Assembly: GCA_017444045.1 (NCBI GenBank)
Contig: JAFSXO010000138.1
Coordinates: 1 to 12,640 of the forward strand
Direction of reading: 5' to 3'
DNA length: 12,640 nucleotides
From: a bacterium
Lineage (GTDB): Bacteria > Vulcanimicrobiota > Xenobia > Xenobiales > Xenobiaceae
The notes under the pieces were generated by a model. The model was not told the origin of the DNA and searched no databases. It was given only the letters and a program-made list of their open reading frames with translations. The stretch's first letter is position 1. Every line of letters begins with the position of its first letter. Made by a program: the position numbers and the translations under genes. Shown in pieces: positions 6,791 to 12,640 of the stretch.

Positions 6791-7153
6791 ATGGATGATT
6801 CTCTGGAACTAGCTCGGCAGATTGCCGACACCTGTTTCGACAAAAAGGCAATCAACACGCTGGTTCTCGATATGCGCGCCTTATCGATAATGTGCGATTA
6901 TTACGTAATAGCCAACGCCCCCACCCGCGTGCAGATCGCCGACATAACCAGATCTATAGACGATTCTCAGTCTGCCAAGGGACGCCATGCCAAAAGCATT
7001 CAGGGACGCAACGAAAACAATTGGGTGCTGCTTGACTACGGCAGCGTTATAGTTCATCTATTTTTAACTCAGGAACGCGAATTTTACGATCTCGAAGGCT
7101 TATGGCACAAGGCTCCCATCGTGTACGCCCCCGACGAAGAACGGGAAGGGTAG
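6791..7153 (+). CDS. rsfS: Ribosomal silencing factor RsfS (Iojap/YbeB family)
   Basis: Binds ribosomal protein uL14 on the large subunit and blocks subunit joining, lowering translation when nutrients are short. The 120-residue length fits the family. Recognisable parts are LVLDMRALSIMCDYYVIANA (24-43), corresponding to the family's D.R..s...DyfVI.sa, then RVQIADITRSI. Next come the SIQGRNENNWVLLDYG block (69-84) and VIVHLF...REFYDLEGLW (87-105). An AAGGA Shine-Dalgarno lies about 13 bases upstream of ATG 6791, a little far. It is followed after 51 bases by the HtrA-like gene. The family often sits near nadD in other genomes, but nadD is not in this window. Confidence 0.93.
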   Translation: MDDSLELARQIADTCFDKKAINTLVLDMRALSIMCDYYVIANAPTRVQIADITRSIDDSQSAKGRHAKSIQGRNENNWVLLDYGSVIVHLFLTQEREFYDLEGLWHKAPIVYAPDEEREG

Positions 7154-7204
7154 CCGCAGTCCAAGCCCTGCCAAAAGCCATACAGCAGAAGGTGCATAAA
7201 AGCT

Positions 7205-8419
7205 ATGATAAAAAAACGGCCATCAGGTGAAATACTACCCTCGCTTTTGAGCGGTTTAGTCGGGGTTATTATCGGAGTAATTATCGTTATGACCGTAGTT
7301 ACCCCAATGATCAATGATCAGGCCGCTGCCGATCAGGCGGCGAACAGCCAGCCCAATGTCAGCAGACCGGCTAGGCCCACCTTTTTCGGAAGCAACAAAG
7401 CTACAGACACCAATTCCATCCCCGATGCTGTCGCCAAGGTGTCTCCTGCCGTCGTGACCATCGATACCACCACTGTACGCCGGGTTTACGAGCGCGGCCG
7501 CCTGGGGCTGCCAGCCTACAGCACTAGGATTATGGAGATTCCCCAGGGTATGGGCACTGGTGTGATCGTCAGCTCCGACGGACAGATCGTCACCAATAAC
7601 CACGTTATCAACGGGGCCAAGACCATCAATGTCACCCTCAGCGACCGCCGGCAGTTCGTAGCTAAGGTTCTGGGTACGGACAGGATGAACGATATCGCCA
7701 TCCTCAAGATAAACGACGATGCTCCCCTTCCGGTAGCAGAGCTGTCATCCTCAGACGATGTCCGCATTGGTGAATGGGTAGCCACTATCGGCAATCCCCT
7801 GGGAGTGGGACAGACCGTCACCGTAGGCGTTCTTTCGGCGCGCGGACGCCATCTCAGCGACAGCTCCGTCGAGCTGCGCGACCTTCTGCAGACCGATGCG
7901 GCCATCAACCCCGGCAATTCGGGCGGTCCTCTGGTCAACGTACAGGGCCGCGTCATCGGCATTAACACGGCCATTATTCCCTCCGCTCAGGGCATAGGCT
8001 TTGCGATCCCCGCCGAATCGGTTACGCGCATACTCGAAAATCTCAAAAACAACGGACGCATTATCCATCCCTATATAGGCATTGAGATGGGAGATCTGAC
8101 CCCGGCCATCCGCCGTTATTTAGAGCTGCCCCAGGACATTAAGGGCGTAGCCGTAGGACGCGTGCTCAAGGACGGCCCCGCCAGCAAGGCTGGACTTGCC
8201 ATGGGCGATGTCATCACCAAGATTAACGGACAGGAAACGCCCAGCGCCTACGATCTGCAGGGTATTATACGCTCGCTAAACGTTGGCGATAACGTTAAGG
8301 TCACGATAATCCGCGACGGCGAGCAAAAGGAGCTGGAATTGCAGCTGGAAGAGTCGCCCATCACCCGCAATAGCATCAGCAGCAATCCCAACGTACAGAC
8401 CGCCGGACTAACGAAGTAA
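7205..8419 (+). CDS. Membrane-anchored HtrA/Deg-family serine protease with one PDZ domain
   Basis: An envelope quality-control protease that degrades or senses damaged exported proteins. In 404 residues it has an N-terminal membrane anchor (about 12-34), a low-complexity linker (to about 70), and a trypsin-like domain (75-275). A single PDZ domain follows (about 287-380). The catalytic triad is complete: His133 in VTNNHVING, Asp163 in RMNDIAILK and Ser239 in NPGNSGGPL. IGNPLGVGQTVTVGVLSA and GIGFAIP are also typical. The layout of one transmembrane anchor plus one PDZ resembles DegS and Firmicutes HtrA more than DegP, which has a cleavable signal and two PDZ domains. A stress-signalling role is possible but is not shown. 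AGAAGG lies 12 bases before ATG 7205. It is 51 bases after rsfS and 38 bases before the nitroreductase gene, so co-transcription is likely. Confidence 0.93.
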   Translation: MIKKRPSGEILPSLLSGLVGVIIGVIIVMTVVTPMINDQAAADQAANSQPNVSRPARPTFFGSNKATDTNSIPDAVAKVSPAVVTIDTTTVRRVYERGRLGLPAYSTRIMEIPQGMGTGVIVSSDGQIVTNNHVINGAKTINVTLSDRRQFVAKVLGTDRMNDIAILKINDDAPLPVAELSSSDDVRIGEWVATIGNPLGVGQTVTVGVLSARGRHLSDSSVELRDLLQTDAAINPGNSGGPLVNVQGRVIGINTAIIPSAQGIGFAIPAESVTRILENLKNNGRIIHPYIGIEMGDLTPAIRRYLELPQDIKGVAVGRVLKDGPASKAGLAMGDVITKINGQETPSAYDLQGIIRSLNVGDNVKVTIIRDGEQKELELQLEESPITRNSISSNPNVQTAGLTK

Positions 8420-8457
8420 AAGCTGGCAAACGGTGATCGTAAGCTAAGGAGAAAACT

Positions 8458-9276
8458 ATGAACCATTTTATCAGCATTGACCAGCAGACCTGCATCGGCT
8501 GCGGCATGTGCGCCCGTGAATGCATAGATCAGGCATTAATGGAAAAGGACGGCAGAATTTTTGCCGATCCTAGCGGAAAATGCATAGAATGCGGACACTG
8601 CATAGCGATCTGCCCCACTCACGCCGTACATCTAACCCCCGAAGCCCAAGCGCGGGGTCACCAAGAAGAGGATATATTAGAGTTTGCTCCCGACAGCTTC
8701 AGCGTCAACCCGCAGCATCTGCTCAACGCCATCAAGTTCCGCCGCTCCATGCGCCACTATCTGCCTCAGCCGGTCGATGACGACACTATCAGACAAATAC
8801 TTGAGGCAGCTAAATACACACCAACCAGCGCCAACACGCAGAGTATATCTTACATTGTGCTTCGCGAGCATAAGGACGAAGTGCAAAGCCTGCTCATGCG
8901 CAAATTCCGGCGCATTGCCAAAATAGCCGCTTTCATAGGACGCTTCATAAAACTGCCCATCAATGCCCAGAGATATGTGGACAAGCCCGATGACTATCTG
9001 CTTCATGGCGCCCCAGTGGCGATTATCGCGGTAGGCAACAACCCCCTCGACGCGTCATTGGCTACAGCCAACATGGAGCTAATGGCAGAAGCCCTGGGAC
9101 TGGGAGCCTTGCACAACGGCATTTTCGTAGGCCTGGCCAACATCAGCCCGACCGCAAAAAAAATGCTAGGCGTGCCCCGCGGAAAAAAGATCATCAACTG
9201 CCTATGCCTGGGCTATCCTGCGGTGCGGTTTAGGCGCACAGTAACCCGAAATCCTCTGCGCGTAAACTGGCGATAG
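8458..9276 (+). CDS. Ferredoxin-nitroreductase fusion protein
   Basis: A 272-residue cytoplasmic flavoprotein that likely reduces nitro compounds or other electron acceptors. An N-terminal two-cluster ferredoxin domain (1-60) carries Cys12, 15, 18, 22 and Cys42, 45, 48, 52 in the standard C-x2-C-x2-C-x3-C spacing, for two [4Fe-4S] clusters. The nitroreductase domain (about 85-260) starts with the FMN-binding FRRSMRHY (94-101), followed by TPTSANTQ (121-128) and EALGLGALHNG (211-221). Fusions of this kind are typical of anaerobes, where the ferredoxin part can feed electrons to FMN. The true substrate is unknown. AAGGAG is six bases before ATG 8458. The gene follows the protease by 38 bases and appears to end the operon, though I see no hairpin terminator directly after it. 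Confidence 0.92.
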   Translation: MNHFISIDQQTCIGCGMCARECIDQALMEKDGRIFADPSGKCIECGHCIAICPTHAVHLTPEAQARGHQEEDILEFAPDSFSVNPQHLLNAIKFRRSMRHYLPQPVDDDTIRQILEAAKYTPTSANTQSISYIVLREHKDEVQSLLMRKFRRIAKIAAFIGRFIKLPINAQRYVDKPDDYLLHGAPVAIIAVGNNPLDASLATANMELMAEALGLGALHNGIFVGLANISPTAKKMLGVPRGKKIINCLCLGYPAVRFRRTVTRNPLRVNWR

Positions 9277-9299
9277 CTTATCAAACGCTGTCCAGCAAT

Positions 9300-9318
9300 G
9301 CAGTGCCGCCGCGGAAGC
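9300..9318 (+). repeat. 19-base repeat upstream of palindrome copy 2
   Basis: GCAGTGCCGCCGCGGAAGC matches GCAGTGCCGGCGCGTAAGC at 11679-11697 in 17 of 19 positions. Both lie shortly upstream of a copy of the conserved palindrome (11 bases here, 48 bases there, counted to the arm). This suggests that the palindrome is part of a longer, diverged intergenic element. Confidence 0.5.
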
Positions 9319-9327
9319 TAGTGTTGG

Positions 9328-9362
9328 CCAATGCTATTGATATCTTAAGTTAATGGCATTGA
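9328..9362. repeat. Conserved intergenic palindrome, copy 2
   Basis: CAATGCTATT (9329-9338) pairs with AATGGCATTG (9352-9361) with one T-G wobble, around a spacer containing ATCTTAAGT. Arms and spacer match copies 1 and 3. It lies between the nitroreductase stop and the glycine-zipper gene, about 45 bases upstream of that gene's -10. Confidence 0.65.
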
Positions 9363-9407
9363 CTTATAATTTGTTCACATCTAGGCAATACTATCAGATC
9401 GACTTAG

Positions 9408-9416
9408 TGCTATAAT
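9408..9416 (+). promoter_or_regulatory. Extended -10 promoter for the glycine-zipper gene
   Basis: TGC followed by a perfect TATAAT (9411-9416) makes an extended -10 element, which can work with a poor -35, and none is obvious here. Transcription would start near 9423, leaving a 5' leader of about 50-58 bases. It is the best -10 in the window and lies just upstream of a gene with a strong Shine-Dalgarno and its own terminator. Confidence 0.6.
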
Positions 9417-9474
9417 AGCTTTAATTAGGTTCGATATGCACATCGATCTATTATATTAAGATTATTAGGAGAAC

Positions 9475-10248
9475 ATGCATATGTTTATGCCCGGTATAGG
9501 TTTTGGCCCCATGTACGGAATGCCATCCACCGCTATGCTGAGCGGCGCCATGGTCGCCAACAGCATGATGCTCAACAGCATGATGGGAGTCAGTATGGGG
9601 ATGCTCGGAGCTCCCCTGATTACTAACCCCAACATGGGCAGCTTCGTAGGCGGATACGCTGGGACTATGATCGGCCAAGGTATTGGCGGGTTGTTAGGTA
9701 TGGGTCTCGGTTCCGCCGCAGGGCCTATGGGCATGATGGGTGGCCGTATGCTCGGCAGCTTGTTGGGCGGCGGTATCGGTATGGCCGTCGGAGCCCACGT
9801 TGGCCGCAATAACGCTGAGCTGCGCCATGAGCAGGCTGCTGAAAAGAAAGCCGCTAAGCAGGCAGAAAAAGCTGAGCGCAAGGCTGCCAAAGAAGCCGCT
9901 AAAGCTGAACGCCAGGCCGCCAAAGAGGCCGCTAAAGCTGAGCGCCAGGCTGCTAAAGAAGCCGCCAAGGAAGCTGCTGCCGACAGAGAGGTTCGCACCA
10001 CTGGCATGTCCGCCGAAAGCGTTGACGGAGAACTTGGCGCCAGCTGGTGGTCTCCCGCTCCGCCTCCTCCGGGTCCCAGAAGCCCGTGGGATCGCGGACC
10101 GCACAGACATGATCCCGATGATCCCTGGCAGCCCCACCTCCCGCGTGGTCCGCGCCCCGGCCCGCGTCCTGGCCCTGGCGGCCCGCATGGCCCGCATGGC
10201 CCGCATCACGGCCCTGGTGGTTTTCCTCCTCCGCCTCCCCGCTGGTAA
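9475..10248 (+). CDS. Three-module low-complexity protein: glycine zipper, 11-residue-repeat helix, Pro/Gly/His tail
   Basis: A 257-residue protein (255 if translation starts at ATG 9481) with no recognised family. Residues 1-110 are Met- and Gly-rich with repeated GxxxG spacing (GGYAGTMIGQGIGG, GMGLGSAAG, GSLLGGGIGMAVG), fitting close-packed membrane helices of the glycine-zipper type. Residues 115-170 are a charged Ala/Lys/Glu/Arg helix with three copies of AER(K/Q)AAKEAAK (133-143, 144-154, 155-165). Residues 190-257 are rich in Pro, Gly and His, with PGPRPGPGG and GPHGPHGPHHGPGG, and end in FPPPPPRW. There is no classical signal peptide. AGGAG at 9467-9471 is three bases from ATG 9475 but nine from ATG 9481, so 9481 is the more likely start. 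An extended -10 promoter and an intrinsic terminator frame it as a single-gene transcript. An envelope-structure role is only inferred. Confidence 0.85.
   Translation: MHMFMPGIGFGPMYGMPSTAMLSGAMVANSMMLNSMMGVSMGMLGAPLITNPNMGSFVGGYAGTMIGQGIGGLLGMGLGSAAGPMGMMGGRMLGSLLGGGIGMAVGAHVGRNNAELRHEQAAEKKAAKQAEKAERKAAKEAAKAERQAAKEAAKAERQAAKEAAKEAAADREVRTTGMSAESVDGELGASWWSPAPPPPGPRSPWDRGPHRHDPDDPWQPHLPRGPRPGPRPGPGGPHGPHGPHHGPGGFPPPPPRW
9871..9969 (+). repeat. Three tandem 33-base units encoding AER(K/Q)AAKEAAK
   Basis: Eleven codons are repeated three times without interruption. The encoded units are almost identical, while the DNA differs at several synonymous positions (for example GCC/GCT, GAA/GAG). 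The protein repeat is therefore maintained, not newly copied. The 11-residue period is that of hendecad helices. Confidence 0.85.
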
Positions 10249-10277
10249 TTTATCCTAAGCATTATTAATGCATAATG

Positions 10278-10307
10278 GCTCACTGACGCGAGTCGGTGGG
10301 CTTTTTT
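10278..10307 (+). terminator. Intrinsic terminator of the glycine-zipper gene
   Basis: GCTCACTGAC (10278-10287) pairs with GTCGGTGGGC (10292-10301) in ten pairs including two G-T wobbles, with a GCGA tetraloop. TTTTTT follows directly (10302-10307). It lies 30 bases after the stop codon and 29 bases before the threonine synthase start, so thrC needs its own promoter or read-through. Confidence 0.92.
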
Positions 10308-10335
10308 ATTGTTATAGATCGTTATGGAGATACGC

Positions 10336-11589
10336 ATGAATAATTTTCCTGTAACCGAACTGCGCTGCGCCCTATGCCACAAATCCTACCATCCCGGCGA
10401 AGTGCGCTATACCTGTCCAGACTGCGGCACCGACGGCATTCTCGAGGTCCTTTATGACTACAAAAAAGCGGCCGACAGCATGCGGCCCGACGCCCTGCGG
10501 CAGGCTCCTAAAAGCTTAGCGCGCTATGCCCCGATACTGCCCATCGCCGATCCGGCCAACCTGCCGCCGCTGCGCGTGGGGGGCACTCCTATGTATCAGC
10601 CCAAGCGCTTAAGAGAACAGCTAGCCTGCCCCAAGCTTTACATCAAAGACGATGGGCAAAACCCCACCGGATCATTTAAGGACCGCGCCAGTGCCGTCTG
10701 CGTAGCTTCAGCGCTGGACAACCATATCGATCTCATCACCGCCGCTTCAACCGGCAACGCCGCCTCTTCCCTGTCGGGACTGTGTGCCGCGGTTGGTCTA
10801 AAGACCATCATCTTCGTCCCCGAGCACGCCCCCCAGGCCAAAGTCACCCAACTGCTGATGTTCGGCGCCACAGTGCTCAAGGTGCGCGGCACCTACGACG
10901 ACGCCTTTGAGCTGTCCATGCAGGCAACTGCCAAATTCGGCTGGTACAACCGCAACACCGGCTTTAATCCCTACCTGCTCGAAGGCAAAAAGACCGCAGC
11001 CCTGGAGATTTGGGAAGATTTCGGCTACAGGCTTCCCGAATACGTCGCCGTTGGCGTGGGCGACGGCTGCATCATCGGCGGCCTATGGAAAGGCTTTAAA
11101 GACCTGCAACGCATGGGCTTAATCGACAGGCTGCCCAAGCTCATCGGAGTGCAGGCCGAAGGCTCATCGGTTCTGACCAAGGCCTTCAGCAACGGCGACA
11201 AGGTTATCCCCGAGCCAGATGCCGACACCTACGCAGATTCCATCAGCGTGGGCACGCCCAGAGCGGCGGCTATTGCCCTGCAGGGCGTCAGAGATTCCGG
11301 CGGCTTCTTCATCGCCGTCCCCGACAGCGAGATAATGGAAGCCCAGGTTATGCTGGCCAAATACAGCGGTGTGTTTGGCGAACCCGCCGGCGCTACCCCT
11401 CTGGCCGGACTGCGCCGCTGTCTGCAGGAGAAGCGCATCGACAGCCAGGCTGAAATATGCGTGCTGGTCACCGGCAACGGTCTAAAAGACATAAACGGAG
11501 CCATGAAGTCTCTGCAGGCCAGCGCCTATAGCATAGACCTCGACCCCGCCAAGCTGGAGACGTCGCTACAGGAACTGGCCATAGTTTAG
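10336..11589 (+). CDS. thrC: Threonine synthase
   Basis: A PLP enzyme that converts O-phosphohomoserine to threonine and phosphate, the last step of threonine synthesis. In the 417-residue product an N-terminal zinc-ribbon-like segment has Cys11, Cys14, Cys27 and Cys30 (CALC, CPDC), seen in one subgroup of threonine synthases. The PLP lysine is Lys115 in NPTGSFKDRAS. AASTGNAASSLSG and the glycine-rich GVGDGCIIGGLWKG follow, as expected for fold-type II enzymes. Start choice: ATG 10336 has GGAG six bases upstream (10326-10329). The in-frame ATG at 10324 overlaps that site and has no Shine-Dalgarno of its own. The gene is preceded by the terminator of the glycine-zipper gene, and I found no convincing promoter in the short gap. 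Other hom/thr genes are not in the window. The related cystathionine or diaminopropionate enzymes fit less well. Confidence 0.93.
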   Translation: MNNFPVTELRCALCHKSYHPGEVRYTCPDCGTDGILEVLYDYKKAADSMRPDALRQAPKSLARYAPILPIADPANLPPLRVGGTPMYQPKRLREQLACPKLYIKDDGQNPTGSFKDRASAVCVASALDNHIDLITAASTGNAASSLSGLCAAVGLKTIIFVPEHAPQAKVTQLLMFGATVLKVRGTYDDAFELSMQATAKFGWYNRNTGFNPYLLEGKKTAALEIWEDFGYRLPEYVAVGVGDGCIIGGLWKGFKDLQRMGLIDRLPKLIGVQAEGSSVLTKAFSNGDKVIPEPDADTYADSISVGTPRAAAIALQGVRDSGGFFIAVPDSEIMEAQVMLAKYSGVFGEPAGATPLAGLRRCLQEKRIDSQAEICVLVTGNGLKDINGAMKSLQASAYSIDLDPAKLETSLQELAIV

Positions 11590-11635
11590 TCAAGCCCATG
11601 TAGGTACAACTAATAGCTGTCATTTGCGGATTATA

Positions 11636-11739
11636 GCGCGTAACCACTTCCGCGCAAGGCACATCTGAGCGAAGCGAAGCAGTGCCGGCGCGTAAGCAGG
11701 TACAGCGCGAATATGTTCGCGAAACACTAACTAACCTGC
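11636..11739 (+). other. Cluster of hairpins: candidate structured RNA or dispersed element
   Basis: GCGCG (11636-11640) can pair with CGCGC (11651-11655). That CGCGC can instead pair with GCGCG (11688-11692), stacked on GGCAC (11658-11662) with GTGCC (11682-11686), so the two folds exclude each other. Further on, GCAGGT (11696-11701) pairs with ACCTGC (11734-11739), enclosing the perfect hairpin CGCGAA (11706-11711) and TTCGCG (11716-11721). Palindrome copy 3 follows at once. No T-run is present. This covers most of the gene-free stretch 11590-11910, and I see no small gene in it. Function is unknown. Confidence 0.45.
11679..11697 (+). repeat. 19-base repeat upstream of palindrome copy 3
   Basis: GCAGTGCCGGCGCGTAAGC, 17 of 19 bases identical to 9300-9318. 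It forms the right arm of the long stem described for 11636-11739. Compared with the copy at 9300, an extra hairpin-bearing segment of about 40 bases separates it from the palindrome. Confidence 0.5.
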
Positions 11740-11745
11740 ATTCTG

Positions 11746-11780
11746 CCCAATGCCATGACTCTTAAGTCACTGGCATTGGG
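11746..11780. repeat. Conserved intergenic palindrome, copy 3 (most complete)
   Basis: Perfect arms CCCAATGCCA (11746-11755) and TGGCATTGGG (11771-11780). The stem continues inward as TGACT (11756-11760) with AGTCA (11765-11769) past one unpaired C, closing on CTTA. This gives about 15 pairs. Arms and the CTTAAGT core match copies 1 and 2. It lies 130 bases upstream of the 177-residue gene, and its right arm overlaps a possible -35. Confidence 0.75.
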
Positions 11781-11804
11781 TATATACAAGTTACGCAGGA
11801 TAAT
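11776..11804 (+). promoter_or_regulatory. Possible sigma-70-type promoter overlapping the palindrome
   Basis: TTGGGT (11776-11781) and GATAAT (11799-11804) are separated by exactly 17 bases. The -35 falls inside the right arm of palindrome copy 3, so a protein bound there would be placed to block transcription of the downstream gene. The leader would be about 100 bases. This is motif matching only. Confidence 0.4.
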
Positions 11805-11910
11805 CAAAGATTTGTAGAATGGTAGTTAGATATTTCATAATATCCACGCGCCAAGCTTGCACAGCCCTGCGCACAATTATGCTCACTGACAAGGTAAGGT
11901 TATTATATCC

Positions 11911-12444
11911 ATGAACACCAGCTTAAAACTCGACCGCATTGCCGAACAAATGGACGTGGTTCTCACCCAGATATTCAGACAGTACGTCTCTTTGGGCAGC
12001 CCCACAAAGCTCGGCGGACTGCGTTTTTTGGATGTCGAATGCTCTAAGACTTTTGCCTTCGAAAAAACACGCGTCGCCGACGACGGTGTGGGCACCTTGT
12101 TGGTTCTATCCGCCCCCTACGACGGCAAAGCCGAAGACATCCGCCATCTATTGGAAGCCGGCCCTCACGGCAAAGATATACAGCACCTAGAGGTGCGCGC
12201 CTCATCAGACGCAGGCAAATCCGATAAGCTGTTCATAGAGGTAGGCTATTACACCCCCACCTCCGAATGGCTGACCGACGAGAATATAATCGCTTATGCC
12301 AACGAGCACAAGAGCGTCAACTCCCACGATGCTTTAATCGGCATTTTGGAGACAAAGCTTATACCCATCGCCTCCGAGCTGATGAGCTTCTTAATCGATC
12401 AGATTCGCATCAACACCAAGAACAAAGAAGCCGAGCGCAATTAG
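11911..12444 (+). CDS. Unknown 177-residue protein
   Basis: I do not recognise this family. The protein is cytoplasmic by appearance, with no signal peptide or membrane segment, and is slightly acidic. The first 30 residues look helical (LDRIAEQMDVVLTQIFRQYV). A probably beta-rich middle follows (GLRFLDVECSKTFAFEK, GTLLVLSAPYD, HLEVRASSD, KLFIEVGYYTP), and then a helical C-terminus (DALIGILETKLIPIASELM). Codon use looks like that of its neighbours, which supports a real gene. The start at ATG 11911 has AAGG eleven bases upstream. A possible promoter lies at 11776-11804. The stop is 39 bases before the TTG start of the MBL-fold gene, so the two may be co-transcribed and functionally linked. 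Confidence 0.75.
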   Translation: MNTSLKLDRIAEQMDVVLTQIFRQYVSLGSPTKLGGLRFLDVECSKTFAFEKTRVADDGVGTLLVLSAPYDGKAEDIRHLLEAGPHGKDIQHLEVRASSDAGKSDKLFIEVGYYTPTSEWLTDENIIAYANEHKSVNSHDALIGILETKLIPIASELMSFLIDQIRINTKNKEAERN

Positions 12445-12483
12445 ATCATCAATATCTAAGTTTTACCTTCACGGGAGTCTGCA

Positions 12484-12640
12484 TTGATCGTTGAATTCTG
12501 GGGAACCCGTTCCAGTATTCCCTTAGCGGCTCTGCCTTTCCAGCAGTACGGAGGCGACACTGCCTGTGTCTGCGTCAGTACAGAGGCAGAAGCAGGCTCC
12601 TTTATTTTCGACAGCGGAACTGGAATTATAGCTTTAGGCA
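12484..12640 (+). CDS. MBL-fold metallohydrolase (N-terminal 52 residues, runs off the right edge)
   Basis: Start of a metallo-beta-lactamase-fold hydrolase. VEFWGTRSSIP (3-13), YGGDTACVCV and FIFDSGTGIIALG match the family's usual N-terminus (FWGTRGSIP, YGGNTxCV, DxGTGI). The Gly of RGS is Ser here and the Asn of GGNT is Asp. The metal-binding HxHxDH lies beyond the edge, so activity cannot be judged. The start is inferred as TTG at 12484, with GGGAG six bases upstream (12473-12477); there is no in-frame ATG nearby. Members act on cyclic nucleotides, RNA or other esters, and the substrate is unknown here. It follows the 177-residue gene in a likely operon. Confidence 0.8.
   Translation, partial: MIVEFWGTRSSIPLAALPFQQYGGDTACVCVSTEAEAGSFIFDSGTGIIALG

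Noticed and set aside
9694..10209. Long open frame antisense to the glycine-zipper gene
   Set aside because: It results from the low-complexity GC-rich sequence. The plus-strand gene has promoter, Shine-Dalgarno and terminator; the antisense frame has none.
10324..10338. ATG 10324 as threonine synthase start
   Set aside because: It has no Shine-Dalgarno and overlaps the GGAG that serves ATG 10336.
3187..11780. The three palindromes as intrinsic terminators
   Set aside because: None has a T-run on either strand, and two lie well away from the preceding stop codon. The true terminators at 4639 and 10278 look quite different.
1..12640. Defence system, CRISPR array, prophage or insertion sequence
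   Set aside because: There are no spacer-repeat periodicity, transposase or integrase motifs, terminal inverted repeats bounding a gene, or toxin-antitoxin-like gene pair.

Overview
The window is 12.6 kb of compact bacterial DNA of moderately high GC. I see ten complete protein genes and two that run off the window edges, and no rRNA, tRNA, CRISPR array, transposase or phage gene. Several features point to a diderm, probably anaerobic bacterium. There is a type II lipoprotein signal on a nuclease, a membrane-anchored HtrA-type protease, and a ferredoxin-nitroreductase fusion. Strong GGAG-type Shine-Dalgarno sites precede many genes. I cannot name the lineage. The long two-domain dCTP deaminase is familiar from alphaproteobacteria and some other phyla, while the Mbeg1-like hydrolase is commonest in Firmicutes.

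Layout. (1) 1-2965, minus strand: a tight three-gene unit read right to left. It encodes an exported endonuclease/exonuclease/phosphatase-fold lipoprotein, then an exported protein that looks like a zinc metallopeptidase without its HExxH motif, then a HisC-type aminotransferase cut by the window edge. (2) 2966-3464: a long intergenic region with an operator-like inverted repeat, hairpins and the first copy of a conserved palindrome. (3) 3465-4568, plus: a long-form dCTP deaminase, ended by a strong hairpin terminator that it shares with the convergent gene. (4) 4712-5293, minus: a small unknown protein made of two almost identical 94-residue repeats. (5) 5530-9276, plus: Mbeg1-like hydrolase, RsfS, HtrA-like protease and ferredoxin-nitroreductase, closely spaced and possibly one transcript. 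(6) 9475-10248, plus: a monocistronic low-complexity protein with a glycine-zipper part, an 11-residue repeat helix and a Pro/Gly/His-rich tail, with its own promoter and terminator. (7) 10336-11589, plus: threonine synthase. (8) 11590-11910: a region dense in hairpins with the third palindrome copy. (9) 11911-12640, plus: an unknown 177-residue protein followed by the start of an MBL-fold hydrolase.

How the genes fit together. Most encoded functions are housekeeping: amino-acid synthesis (hisC, thrC), pyrimidine nucleotide supply (dcd), ribosome silencing (rsfS) and envelope protein quality control (HtrA). The least ordinary parts are the exported pseudopeptidase/nuclease pair, the recently duplicated repeat protein, the three-module glycine-zipper protein, and a palindrome of about 36 bp whose arms and spacer are both conserved at three intergenic sites. 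I found no convincing defence system or other multi-gene novelty.

The sequence favours internal or non-ATG starts at several genes. These are ATG 540 for hisC, ATG 2965 for the nuclease, GTG 5293 for the repeat protein, ATG 9481 as an alternative for the glycine-zipper protein, ATG 10336 for threonine synthase and TTG 12484 for the MBL protein.
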